Source: AG-12 sp027339635
Lineage (GTDB): Bacteria > Chloroflexota > Dormibacteria > Aeolococcales > Bog-877
Length of the DNA stretch: 7,226 bases
Assembly: GCA_027339635.1 (NCBI GenBank)
Contig: DAHWNZ010000092.1
Location: 1 to 7,226 of the forward strand
Direction: 5' to 3'
The position numbers and the translations under genes are program-made. Position 1 is the stretch's first letter. Every line of letters begins with the position of its first letter. Shown piece by piece: positions 1-5,675 of the stretch. The notes beneath the pieces were generated by a model. That model did no database searches, was not told the origin of the DNA, and saw only the letters and a list, made by a program, of their open reading frames with translations.

Positions 1-62
1 CACGCCATGGACCGCGACCCCTACTTCGTGGACGAGGGTGATGAGAAGGTGGCCCGGGAGCT
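1..62 (+). pseudogene. Dienelactone hydrolase, internal fragment upstream of a frameshift
   Basis: Frame 1 from the window edge reads HAMDRDPYFVDEGDEKVAREL. This matches the part of dienelactone hydrolase family proteins that carries the catalytic aspartate (the 'H-x-x-D-x-D-P-F/Y-F' region). The reading then has to jump to frame 3 to continue. If one G is restored in 'ctgtgtccc' at positions 61-69, the frames join as ...ARELVSRVHGARLYLYPG, which is what the family looks like here. The rest of the hydrolase, with its nucleophile, lies upstream of the window. This piece and the next entry are therefore one gene. Whether the indel is real or a sequencing error cannot be told from the window. 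Confidence 0.7.
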
Positions 63-710
63 GTGTCCCGGGTTCACGGGGCCCGGCTGTACCTGTACCC
101 GGGCAACCACCACCTCTTCGCGGATCGCAGCCTTGCCGCATACGACCCGGCGGCAGCTCGGTTGCTGACGCAGCGCGTGCTGGCCTTCCTGGCCCTCGTG
201 GACCGGGAGGAGCCGGAAAGCCAGGAGGGGGAGCTGGAGATGCTCGAAGGCTACCTGTCACTGCAGCGCCAGACCGTGCTGGCCAAGGCCGCGGGGCTGG
301 ACAGGGAGGGAATGGCCAGGTGCCTGCCCAGCTCGACCCTCTCCCTGGGGGGGCTTTTGTACCACCTGGCGCTGGTCGAGGAGAGCTGGATGGAGGTCCA
401 CTTCGCTGGCCGGGAGCTCCCGGACCCCTGGCGCGGGGTAGACTTCGACGCCGACCCTGAGTGGGAGTTCCGCACCGGGGGGGAGCTCGAGCCAGAGCTG
501 GTGCGCCAGCGGTACCGGGAGGCGGGCGAGCGCACCCATCGGGTGATCGCCGAGTCCGAAGGCCCGCGCCGCCTCTCGGCTATGCCTGCCCACGATGGCC
601 GCCCCTTCTCCCTCCGGTGGGTGCTGCTGCACCTCATCGCGGAGACGGCGCGGCACAGCGGGCACGCCGACCTGATCCGGGAGGCCATCGACGGAAGCGT
701 CGGGGAGTAG
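63..710 (+). CDS. Dienelactone hydrolase C-terminus fused to a DinB/DUF664 domain (frameshifted gene, 3' part)
   Basis: The ORF opens at a GTG that is probably not a real start; it is the downstream half of the gene beginning before position 1. Residues 8-45 are the end of an alpha/beta-hydrolase of the dienelactone hydrolase family, including YPGNHHLFADRS with the catalytic histidine of the Cys-Asp-His triad. A short acidic linker (about 46-58) leads to a DinB/DUF664 four-helix domain (59-215). There, the histidine in LYHLALVE (H101) and those in HLIAETARHSGH (H190, H198, H201) are placed like the metal ligands of DinB/mycothiol-dependent enzymes. Dienelactone hydrolases cleave lactone or ester bonds; DinB-like proteins are metal-binding and often act in thiol-dependent detoxification. 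A cytosolic hydrolase with an attached thiol- or metal-dependent domain is an inference. The stop is TAG at 708-710; a degenerate cinA homologue follows 39 nt later. Confidence 0.8.
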   Translation: MSRVHGARLYLYPGNHHLFADRSLAAYDPAAARLLTQRVLAFLALVDREEPESQEGELEMLEGYLSLQRQTVLAKAAGLDREGMARCLPSSTLSLGGLLYHLALVEESWMEVHFAGRELPDPWRGVDFDADPEWEFRTGGELEPELVRQRYREAGERTHRVIAESEGPRRLSAMPAHDGRPFSLRWVLLHLIAETARHSGHADLIREAIDGSVGE

Positions 711-721
711 CGCGGCAGCTC

Positions 722-739
722 CGGCCCCGGCCGGGGCCG
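722..739. repeat. Perfect 18-bp GC palindrome between two genes
   Basis: CGGCCCCGG is followed at once by its exact reverse complement CCGGGGCCG. In RNA this could fold as a 7-bp stem with a GGCC loop. It lies in the 39-nt gap between the hydrolase/DinB stop codon and the cinA remnant. It has no T-tract, so a terminator role is only possible; in very GC-rich DNA it could also be chance. Confidence 0.45.
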
Positions 740-749
740 TACCTTCAAA

Positions 750-1330
750 ATGGCGGGGAGGGCGATTTGGAGCTGGATCATCGCGGTGGGCGACGAGGTC
801 CTCTCCGGGCATACCCCCGAGTCAAACTCCCACTTCCTGGCCGACCGGCTCCGGACAACCCCCTATCCAGTCTCCCGAATGGTCGTGCTCCGTGGGCGGG
901 TGCCCGCATTCTTGCCGAACTCTCCCTGGCCGCCGTCGGCGATGCTGCCAGGGCGTTCTGCCGCGGAGGCCTGGACCCGGCCCCGGACGACCGGACCGAT
1001 GAGGCCATGGCCGAATCCCTCGGAGTGCCGCTGGCGGAGGGCCCGCCACGATGGAACGGATCGGCCCCGGACGGCCGACCTGTACCGCCAGCGGCGTCTC
1101 GAGAGTCCCCATCCCAACCAGGGGAACCGCAAGACGGCCCTGGTCCCGGAGGGGAGCCTAGTGCCGTGCAACCCGGTGGGCAGCGCCGTCCCACGGCGAC
1201 CCGCCTGCCGGGTAAAGGCGCCAGCGGGTGGCTGACGTGCTCACCGGGGTCCGGGCCGAGCTACGGGCCATAGTCGACCACGAGGTGCTCACCCGCTTCT
1301 GCGCCGGTCCGGCGCTGGCGTTTGGGGAGC
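750..1330 (+). pseudogene. cinA: CinA-family N-terminal (MoCF/molybdopterin-binding-like) domain, multiply frameshifted and truncated
   Basis: The conserved blocks of CinA/competence-damage-inducible protein A appear in order but in different frames. Frame 3 from ATG 750 gives WSWIIAVGDEVLSGHTPESN and then SHFLADRL. Frame 2 from about 905 gives RILAELSLAAVGDA and then GGLDPAPDDRT (family GGLGPTxDDxT) with AESLGVPLAE. A short TMERI stretch in frame 1 near 1047 fits the family. Frame 3 gives NRKTALVPEGS and NPVGSA at about 1115-1185. Frame 1 from about 1228 gives VLTGVRAELRAIVDHEVLTR and FCAGPAL. At least four frame changes are needed, so this is a pseudogene. Homology stops near 1330; the rest of the protein is missing and transposon-derived sequence starts by 1370. 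Intact family members act in nicotinamide/pyridine-nucleotide and ADP-ribose metabolism. Nearby ORFs in other frames across this region are shadows. Confidence 0.85.
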
Positions 1331-1369
1331 GTCGCCGCTGTCGGGCTGCCCAACCTCAGTTCTACAGTT

Positions 1370-1498
1370 CTACGGGGTCTCTGGGCCGACCTGAGCCAGT
1401 TGGGAGCCACCTCCTCTGGGACCGACCTACGGGTCACCTACCACGTCGCGGTGCACGATTCCGAGCGCGATGCTCGACCCTCTATGGCCAGTGGTCTG
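1370..1498 (+). mobile_element. Transposase 3'-end fragment, inverted copy 1
   Basis: These 129 bp read LRGLWADLSQLGA...GTDLRVTYHVAV in frame 2. They align without gaps to the reverse complement of 2597-2725, with 14 mismatches (about 89% identity, hand count). This is the C-terminal tail of the transposase at 2618-3058. The stop codon of that gene (TGA) is CGA here. Similarity ends just after CAGTGGTCTG in both copies, which probably marks the outer end of the element. The 5' boundary lies within about 15 bp of 1370, where the cinA remnant has already ended. Confidence 0.8.
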
Positions 1499-1752
1499 CA
1501 ACTCAGCCCAGCACCCGGGCACGAGACGGATCCACGCTCCACGTCCATCGCCTGCTGGGAGTCGATCGACGTCACCACGTCGCGGGGGTAGCAGATCGGC
1601 ACCATCCACACCGGTCCGCATCCACCGCCTTGTAGATAGCCCTTGAGCGCGCTGGCCGTGTACGCCAACAACGACTGACCTGAATCGACCGCTGCACGGT
1701 TCGCCCGGCGCACCAAACCCGCCGGCAGATAGATGTTGAACAGCTGCTTGGC
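1438..1752 (-). pseudogene. Ribbon-helix-helix (CopG-like) protein remnant
   Basis: The minus-strand frame reads AKQLFNIYLPAGLVRRANRA and then AVDSGQSLLAYTASALKGYL. This has the beta-strand, helix, GQSL turn, helix pattern of ribbon-helix-helix DNA-binding proteins such as CopG- or VapB-like antitoxins. The pattern ends near 1632, after which the frame reads unrelated sequence until a stop at 1438 inside the transposon fragment. No ATG, GTG or TTG precedes the beta-strand in frame; the codon where a start is expected (before GCC AAG CAG) is GGT. The first available start (TTG at 1716) would drop the DNA-contacting strand. It is therefore probably a decayed gene. No toxin partner is visible on either side. 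The family call rests on pattern only, so it is tentative. Confidence 0.4.
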
Positions 1753-1817
1753 ACCGCCACCACTGCCGTCGCCACCAGCCCCAGTGTGGTAGCTTGCCAG
1801 CAGACCGACGAGTGCAG

Positions 1818-1825
1818 CAGGAGGA
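1818..1825 (+). promoter_or_regulatory. Strong Shine-Dalgarno that fixes the methyltransferase start
   Basis: CAGGAGGA lies 8 nt upstream of the ATG at 1834. It selects that ATG over the in-frame upstream start at 1786, which has no comparable site. Confidence 0.8.
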
Positions 1826-1833
1826 ACGCGAAG

Positions 1834-2574
1834 ATGACCTCTGAAGCCTCACGCGGGACACAGTCGCCCGAACAGATCACCTCGATCATCCGCCAGACCT
1901 GGGACGCCGCCGCTTCCAGCTATGACAACACCTGGGGCCATGGGCTGAAGACCGACCTCGAGGCCAGGGCCTGGTCCAGTTTGCTTGCCCGGATGTTCCC
2001 TCCCGACGATCCGATCACCATCATCGACATCGGCTGCGGCACCGGTGTGATCTGCCTCCTGCTCGCCGAGCTGGGCCATGACGTCATCGGACTCGACCTG
2101 TCCGAAGAGATGCTGCGGGTGTGCCAGGCGACCGCCCAAGCCCGGGCCCTGATCAACCTCCGCCTCGTCCTCGGCGAGGCCGAGCGTCCCCCCGCCGATG
2201 TCGGTCCAGCCGACGCCATCATCTCCCGTCACCTGCTGTGGACCCTTCTCCGGCCCGAGGCCGCTGTGAAAGCCTGGGTCGAACTAACCAGACCCGGCGG
2301 CCGGGTGGTCAGCTTGGACGCCCTGTGGACAGAGGAGGCGGACTTCGGTCACTACCCTCCCGGGACCGAGATTGACATGCTCCTTCCGTTCCGCCACGTC
2401 CGCAGCCTCGACCCCGCCCGCAACCTGTGGCGGCGGGCCGGGCTGGTGGACGTCATGGCCGAAGAGCTTTGCTGGATCGACCAGGTTGAACACGCCCAGA
2501 TGCCAGACGACCAACGGGCGATCTACAAAAATCACGCCTGGTACCTGGTCGAAGGTACCCGACCCGTTGGCTGA
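1834..2574 (+). CDS. Class I SAM-dependent methyltransferase
   Basis: The product is an intact cytosolic protein of 246 residues, beginning MTSEASRGTQ. TWDAAASSYD (22-31) is the N-terminal helix typical of small-molecule methyltransferases. IIDIGCGTG (63-71) is motif I, the SAM-binding glycine-rich loop. LDLSEEML (87-94) contains the acidic residue (D88) expected to hold the ribose of SAM. ADAIISRHLLWTL is the motif IV region, and LTRPGGRVVSLDALW the post-motif with the usual R-P-G-G turn. The substrate cannot be read from the sequence; the C-terminal region (EIDMLLPFRHVRSLDPARN onward) is the part likely to determine it. The gene stands alone: upstream is a ribbon-helix-helix remnant, downstream an opposing transposase fragment, and both sides carry inverted copies of the same transposon end. 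That suggests it was moved as a cassette. Unlike its neighbours it has no frameshifts, which implies selection or recent arrival. Confidence 0.9.
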   Translation: MTSEASRGTQSPEQITSIIRQTWDAAASSYDNTWGHGLKTDLEARAWSSLLARMFPPDDPITIIDIGCGTGVICLLLAELGHDVIGLDLSEEMLRVCQATAQARALINLRLVLGEAERPPADVGPADAIISRHLLWTLLRPEAAVKAWVELTRPGGRVVSLDALWTEEADFGHYPPGTEIDMLLPFRHVRSLDPARNLWRRAGLVDVMAEELCWIDQVEHAQMPDDQRAIYKNHAWYLVEGTRPVG

Positions 2575-2596
2575 CCGACCCGCCCATCCATAAGTT

Positions 2597-2725
2597 CAGA
2601 CCACTGGACACAGAGGGTCAAGCAGCGCGTTCGGAATGGCGCACCGCGACGTGGTAGGTGACCGGTAGGTCGGTGCCAGGGAAGGTGGCTCCCAACTGAC
2701 TCAGGTCGGCACAGAGACCCCGCAG
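2597..2725 (-). mobile_element. Transposase 3'-end, inverted copy 2
   Basis: This is the minus-strand partner of 1370-1498. It covers the last 35 codons of the transposase ORF, its TGA stop (2618-2620) and about 21 bp beyond. Similarity ends at the reverse complement of CAGACC at 2597, matching the break in copy 1 and giving a likely element end near 2595. Confidence 0.8.
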
Positions 2726-3058
2726 GGTCCCTCGGTAGATCGGGGTGTCGGGGGGATCGAGGGTGATCACCAGCCCCTGAGCGGTGCGACGGATCTCGCC
2801 GGACAACTCGGCGAAGGAGCGCAGCAGGAGCCGGAGGTCGTCGGAGTTGGAGTAGTGGGGTGCGAGGCGCTCGAGGAGCCACTCCTCGGCGTTGTAGGCG
2901 GTCATCTTGACGCGGTCGATGATGGCCTTCTGCTCCAAGCGCATGACGTCGCGGCCGCCGACTTCGCTCAGGGGCACGTGCGCAGCCAGAGCAGAGCGCT
3001 GCTGCAGTAGCGCCGCTACCTCTGCCTCCAATTGCCGGATCTGCTTCATCTTCCCGTT
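2618..3058 (-). pseudogene. Transposase, C-terminal fragment (family not assigned)
   Basis: The minus-strand frame from 3058 to the TGA at 2618 reads KMKQIRQLEAEVAALLQQR (a charged, coiled-coil-like helix), then VMRLEQKAIIDRVKMTAYNA, EEWLLERLAPHY, LLLRSFAELSGEI, VTLD-like ITLDPPDTPIYRG and LSQLGATFPGTDLPVTYHV. It resembles the C-terminal region of long transposases found in high-GC soil bacteria; this is recognition by eye and I cannot name the family. The N-terminal catalytic part is absent. Coding-like sequence ends exactly where the IS1380 terminal repeat starts (3059), so the gene was cut by, or joined to, that element. The ATG at 3049 could give a 143-residue product, but this is more likely a leftover than a functional small protein. 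The frame stays open upstream to 3409 without plausible protein sequence. Confidence 0.7.
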
Positions 3059-3090
3059 CTGACCTGGATCGGTGAGTAAGGGGCTGGGGG
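3059..3090 (+). repeat. IS1380 terminal inverted repeat (transposase 3' side)
   Basis: Read inward on the plus strand it starts CTGACCTGGATCGGTGAGTA and continues AGGG, then GGGGG. It matches the inward minus-strand reading from 6624 (CTGACCTGAATCAGTGGGTA...) at 21 of the first 24 positions and again in the GGGGG run. It sits about 195 bp beyond the stop of the transposase C-terminal piece. The stretch 3091-3284 shows no gene. Confidence 0.8.
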
Positions 3091-3284
3091 CCGGGCAGGC
3101 TGGCGTTGGAGGCGTTCGGGGACGCCCTTGGTTTGTGGAGCGGGACCGGTTGTAGGTCGCGGGGGCAGGCAGGACCGGCTGTTGGGCGTTTGAGGCGCGG
3201 CCCGAGGAGCCAAGGGGAGGGATCAAGGCGTGCGGCAGCTCCGGATGCTGGGAATGGCGTAACGACCGGCGACCGGGCGGAGGC

Positions 3285-3800
3285 TCAGGTGACCGAAAGC
3301 AGGCGCAACCGGTCATAGGTGGCGGTGAAAGTGTCGGCCCACCACCAGCCCCGCGGCAAGCGCAGGTGTAGTTGCCGGGAGTTGTGGACCACTCGGGCGG
3401 GCATCGCAATCAGCCAGCGCCGCAGGGTGGGGCTGGTTCGGTACAGGGGAGCCCGCCCAGCGTCGAAGTCTGGTGGCACCTCAGCTTGGGGGACTACGGT
3501 GCGCACGGTGGCCGACAGCATCGCCATCAGGTTGGTGGCGATCACAGTCGCCACCAACCAGCCGAACTTGGCCCGCATGGTCCCCAACGGCAGATGGATC
3601 AGACCGTTGCTCTTGGCGTCCCGGACCCGTTACTCGACGTGCGCCCGCTGCCTCTGCCAGAGCTCCTCTGTAACCGCCGGGCCCAGTCGGTCCGTGATGC
3701 GGCCTCCAATGTCTCGCTCTTGGCGGCGCAGCTTCTGGGGTGGGCGGAGATCCTCATCCGGCGTCGAACCCAGAGCAGGATTCCACTCATCGGAATGTCG
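3285..3800 (-). pseudogene. IS1380-family transposase, C-terminal part, with an internal stop
   Basis: On the minus strand, ELWQRQRAHVE is followed by TAA (3630-3632) and then, in the same frame, RVRDAKSNGLIHLPLGTMRA and KFGWLVATVIATNLMAML. The end is LRRWLIAMPARVVHNSRQLH with LRLPRGWWWADTFTATYDRL, the usual IS1380 C-terminus, stopping at TGA 3285. The spacing R-x3-E-x6-K around the stop is that of the YREK motif of IS4/IS1380-type DDE transposases. The E codon (3633-3635) should be the third catalytic acid, and the nonsense codon falls directly after it, where the family has Asp or Glu. Upstream, VRRRMRISAHP (to about 3790) fits the family only after another frame change near 3740, and the join to passenger DNA near 3800 is approximate. 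The piece starting at 3587 alone cannot be catalytic. Confidence 0.8.
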
Positions 3801-4083
3801 TCGGCACCGCTGATGGAGGCTGTAGCAGGGGGAAACGGCAGAGCTTCTGTAGTCCGGCGGAAAAGTGGATCTGGAGGAGACTGACGGGGCGGTGCGGAAC
3901 GGGCATGGCGATGGAGAACATCTCGATGGTGATCTTCTCTGGGGCGCCGGACCGCCCCAGCACCCTACAGCAGGGACAGCCCTGCCTGGACCGGTCGCGG
4001 AGGGAGGCGGAGTCACAGGTCGTGACCAGGGCCGCGCCCCGCTTCTGCCTCGCAGCGAGGATTGGGACCTCGGGGATCTCCAT
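3787..4083 (-). CDS. Unassigned ORF with a CPCC motif
   Basis: A 98-residue frame begins at ATG 4083 (MEIPEVPILAARQKRGAALV) and ends at TGA 3787. Codons 1 to about 65 show the G/C-rich third positions of real coding sequence here; the last 30 do not look convincing and overlap the frayed start of the IS1380 C-terminal piece. Four cysteines lie close together (TTCDS, then GCPCCR), which could bind a metal, but I recognise no family. There is a weak purine-rich stretch (AGGGACGGG) upstream. It lies 93 nt downstream of the LuxR-type gene on the same strand. It could be a truncated passenger gene or a chance frame; other frames over the same bases are also open. Confidence 0.3.
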   Translation of the reverse strand: MEIPEVPILAARQKRGAALVTTCDSASLRDRSRQGCPCCRVLGRSGAPEKITIEMFSIAMPVPHRPVSLLQIHFSAGLQKLCRFPLLQPPSAVPTTFR

Positions 4084-4176
4084 GTTGCCCGTCCCTGACT
4101 GCCGCGTCGATCTCGTGGCAGACTCGGCGCTACGGCTGGCAATGGCTTGGCTAGCCGTTGGATCGCAAGGAACGGA

Positions 4177-4821
4177 TTAGCCCTTAGACAGTCGGTCATC
4201 GGGCCTAGAGTGAGCGCCCAAGGTGGTCACAGCCGCCTCGCGACGCGCGTCGAACGCCTGTGCTATGAGCTCCCGCTTGGAGTCGATTTGGAGCTTGGCG
4301 TAGGCGGATTCGAGGTGGGTCTCCACGGTCCGCCGGCCGATGAAGAGGCGCTCCCCAATCTGCCGAGCTGTCAGCCCGTCGATAGTCATATCCACCACCT
4401 GGCGCTCTCGAGAACTGAGTAAGGCGTCCCCGAGGCGTGCCGGTGGTGGCTCCTGACCACGACGGTCGGCCATCTGCGGAGACTGCGGCACGCCGCCTTG
4501 GGAAGTCAGCCGGAGGAGTGCGATCACGAGCAGGTAACTGCCCATCTCAACCAGGGCCAGTTGCGGCGACATTCCCCCGGAGAGAACTCGAACCGCTCTG
4601 GAGGCTTCCACCCCCACCAGGACGGTCAGCATCACCCGAAGGCTCCGGCGCGCCGCCAGCACCACGGGGATCATCATGACGGATCCGAGGGTCAGGGAAC
4701 CGGGCGCTGCAAATTCGATCGAAAGCAATGTGAGGACCAATAGCAGGCACACGCTTGCCACCGCAATCGGCCCAGCCAGCCACGTGGTTCCCAGTGCTAC
4801 CGTCCGACGCAGCGCCGCCAT
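4177..4821 (-). CDS. Membrane-anchored LuxR-type transcriptional regulator
   Basis: The product has 214 residues from ATG 4821, chosen because AGAGGAG lies about 8 nt upstream; a GTG at 4830 abuts that site directly and is unlikely. The N-terminal half holds three or four hydrophobic segments (about 12-35, 43-58, 63-79 and 88-106), predicting a small membrane domain. After a polar linker (107-132), residues 134-190 form a GerE/LuxR helix-turn-helix: LSSRERQVVDMTIDGLTARQ, then IGERLFIGRRTVETHLESAY with AKLQI. The T-V-E-T-H-L stretch is the recognition helix. No receiver or autoinducer domain is present, so the membrane segments probably sense or tether. Proteins of this layout usually regulate envelope or secreted functions. 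The divergent secreted-protein gene 234 bp away is the obvious candidate target (inference). The gene is intact, though it lies inside a degenerate IS1380 element. It ends at TAA 4177. Confidence 0.85.
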   Translation of the reverse strand: MAALRRTVALGTTWLAGPIAVASVCLLLVLTLLSIEFAAPGSLTLGSVMMIPVVLAARRSLRVMLTVLVGVEASRAVRVLSGGMSPQLALVEMGSYLLVIALLRLTSQGGVPQSPQMADRRGQEPPPARLGDALLSSRERQVVDMTIDGLTARQIGERLFIGRRTVETHLESAYAKLQIDSKRELIAQAFDARREAAVTTLGAHSRPDDRLSKG

Positions 4822-4844
4822 ACCCCGCACTCCTCTGTTGGGGC

Positions 4845-4874
4845 ACGCTATGAGGTCGCCAACCTCACTGTCAA
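4845..4874 (-). promoter_or_regulatory. Probable sigma70-type promoter of the LuxR-type gene
   Basis: On the minus strand a perfect TTGACA (-35, plus-strand 4869-4874) and TAGCGT (-10, 4845-4850) are separated by 18 bp. Transcription would start near 4838, giving a leader of under 20 nt that just contains the ribosome binding site. This is a sequence match only. Confidence 0.5.
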
Positions 4875-4942
4875 GCGGTACATGCGTACGCTATTAGCCA
4901 CGACTGGGCTGGGGGACAGACGGAGTCGTGCCGGATTGGTGG

Positions 4943-4959
4943 TCGCCGCCAGGCGGCGA
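4943..4959. promoter_or_regulatory. Perfect palindrome in the divergent intergenic region, possible operator
   Basis: TCGCCGCC-A-GGCGGCGA forms 8-bp arms around one central base. It lies between the divergent LuxR-type and secreted-protein genes, about 97 bp upstream of the latter's start and about 70 bp upstream of the former's -35. LuxR-type regulators bind dyad-symmetric sites, so it is a reasonable operator candidate. I could not place a convincing promoter for the plus-strand gene. Apart from the minus-strand promoter, the rest of 4822-5055 shows nothing else. Confidence 0.4.
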
Positions 4960-5055
4960 ATCCGTAACAACTACGGATGTCGGACCGCGCCGTGGCGCCG
5001 CACACTCGACCGGTGCCAGATGGCACCAAAGCCGACCACCGACTGGAGGATTACT

Positions 5056-5643
5056 GTGGCGAAAGCGAAATCGCGGCGGATATGGGGCGGTGGAGCCCTG
5101 GCGGACCGGATCAGCGGTGTGGGTGCTTTTGGAGCGCTGCGTCTCTTGCTACCCGCCGCCATCCTCGCTGCCAGTGGGCTCGGTATCGGGACCAGCAGCG
5201 CCCTCGCGTACGGCAGTGCCGACAATCCGTTGGCTCAGATCACCGTGTCTGCCAACTGTGACAATCCGGCGTTTCCGCTCTGTGCGTCACCGCCGAATGG
5301 CGTCGGCACGGGGGGAATTTGGTATTGGATCGAAGTCGACGGCAACTTTACCGGCGACATGACTGGCGCTGCGTGCGGGCACACTACCGGCGGGATCGGC
5401 GGACCCGGTGGCGCGGGAGCCGGGTCCATTGCTGGCCCAGTGGTATGGAGCTACACCAGTCTCGCTGCCATTCAGGCCGCAAACGGGGCGATAACTCTCA
5501 TCCCGGGTGCCACCGATCCCAATGACCACTACTACCTGGTGACCTTGACGATTGGGGAGCAGTGGGCATTCCCGACCACACCAGGTCACTATTCGTTCCA
5601 GCCGGTCGCCGGCGTAACGGTGCAGATCAACATCGCAACTTAG
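5056..5643 (+). CDS. Secreted protein of unknown function with a Sec signal peptide
   Basis: The start is GTG 5056, preceded by GGAGGA about 7 nt upstream; this gives 195 residues. The frame is open from 4882, but the upstream part lacks a ribosome binding site and would bury the signal peptide. Residues 1-51 are a long signal peptide: a basic start (MAKAKSRR), then a hydrophobic core (ALRLLLPAAILAASGLGIG) and a likely cleavage after SSALA. The mature part begins YGSADNPLAQITVSANCDN. It has an N-terminal beta-like strand, three cysteines (C68, C76, C107), a glycine-rich run (GGIGGPGGAGAGS) and a C-terminal half rich in beta-type sequence ending VTVQINIAT. It looks like a small exported, all-beta protein. 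I recognise no characterised family. It is divergent from the LuxR-type regulator and followed by a strong hairpin; the codons are clean with no frameshift. Confidence 0.8.
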   Translation: MAKAKSRRIWGGGALADRISGVGAFGALRLLLPAAILAASGLGIGTSSALAYGSADNPLAQITVSANCDNPAFPLCASPPNGVGTGGIWYWIEVDGNFTGDMTGAACGHTTGGIGGPGGAGAGSIAGPVVWSYTSLAAIQAANGAITLIPGATDPNDHYYLVTLTIGEQWAFPTTPGHYSFQPVAGVTVQINIAT

Positions 5644-5675
5644 CTCCGACCTTTCCGGGGTCGGCCTCGGAGGCT

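Noticed and set aside
461..1273. 270-codon plus-strand open frame across the DinB gene and the cinA remnant
   Set aside because: Its first part is an out-of-frame reading of the DinB domain. Only the middle carries cinA homology, already counted in the pseudogene.
1675..1686. CTGACCTGAATC, identical to the tip of the IS1380 terminal repeat at 6624
   Set aside because: The match stops after 12 bp with no trace of the following GTGGGTAAGGG. It falls in the coding frame of the ribbon-helix-helix remnant, and a 12-mer match between two places is expected by chance in 7 kb.
1427..1861. 144-codon minus-strand frame rich in Arg, Ser and Trp
   Set aside because: Its composition is typical of a shadow frame. 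The neighbouring minus frame carries the ribbon-helix-helix pattern, and its start overlaps the methyltransferase.
3091..3284. Long open minus frame upstream of the first transposase fragment (to 3409)
   Set aside because: Pro/Arg/Ser-rich low-quality sequence beyond the IS1380 terminal repeat; it is the 3' non-coding part of the IS, not an N-terminal extension.
3740..4180. 146-codon plus-strand open frame opposite the IS junction and CPCC ORF
   Set aside because: It lies antisense to recognisable IS1380 sequence at one end, has no ribosome binding site and no family-like segments.
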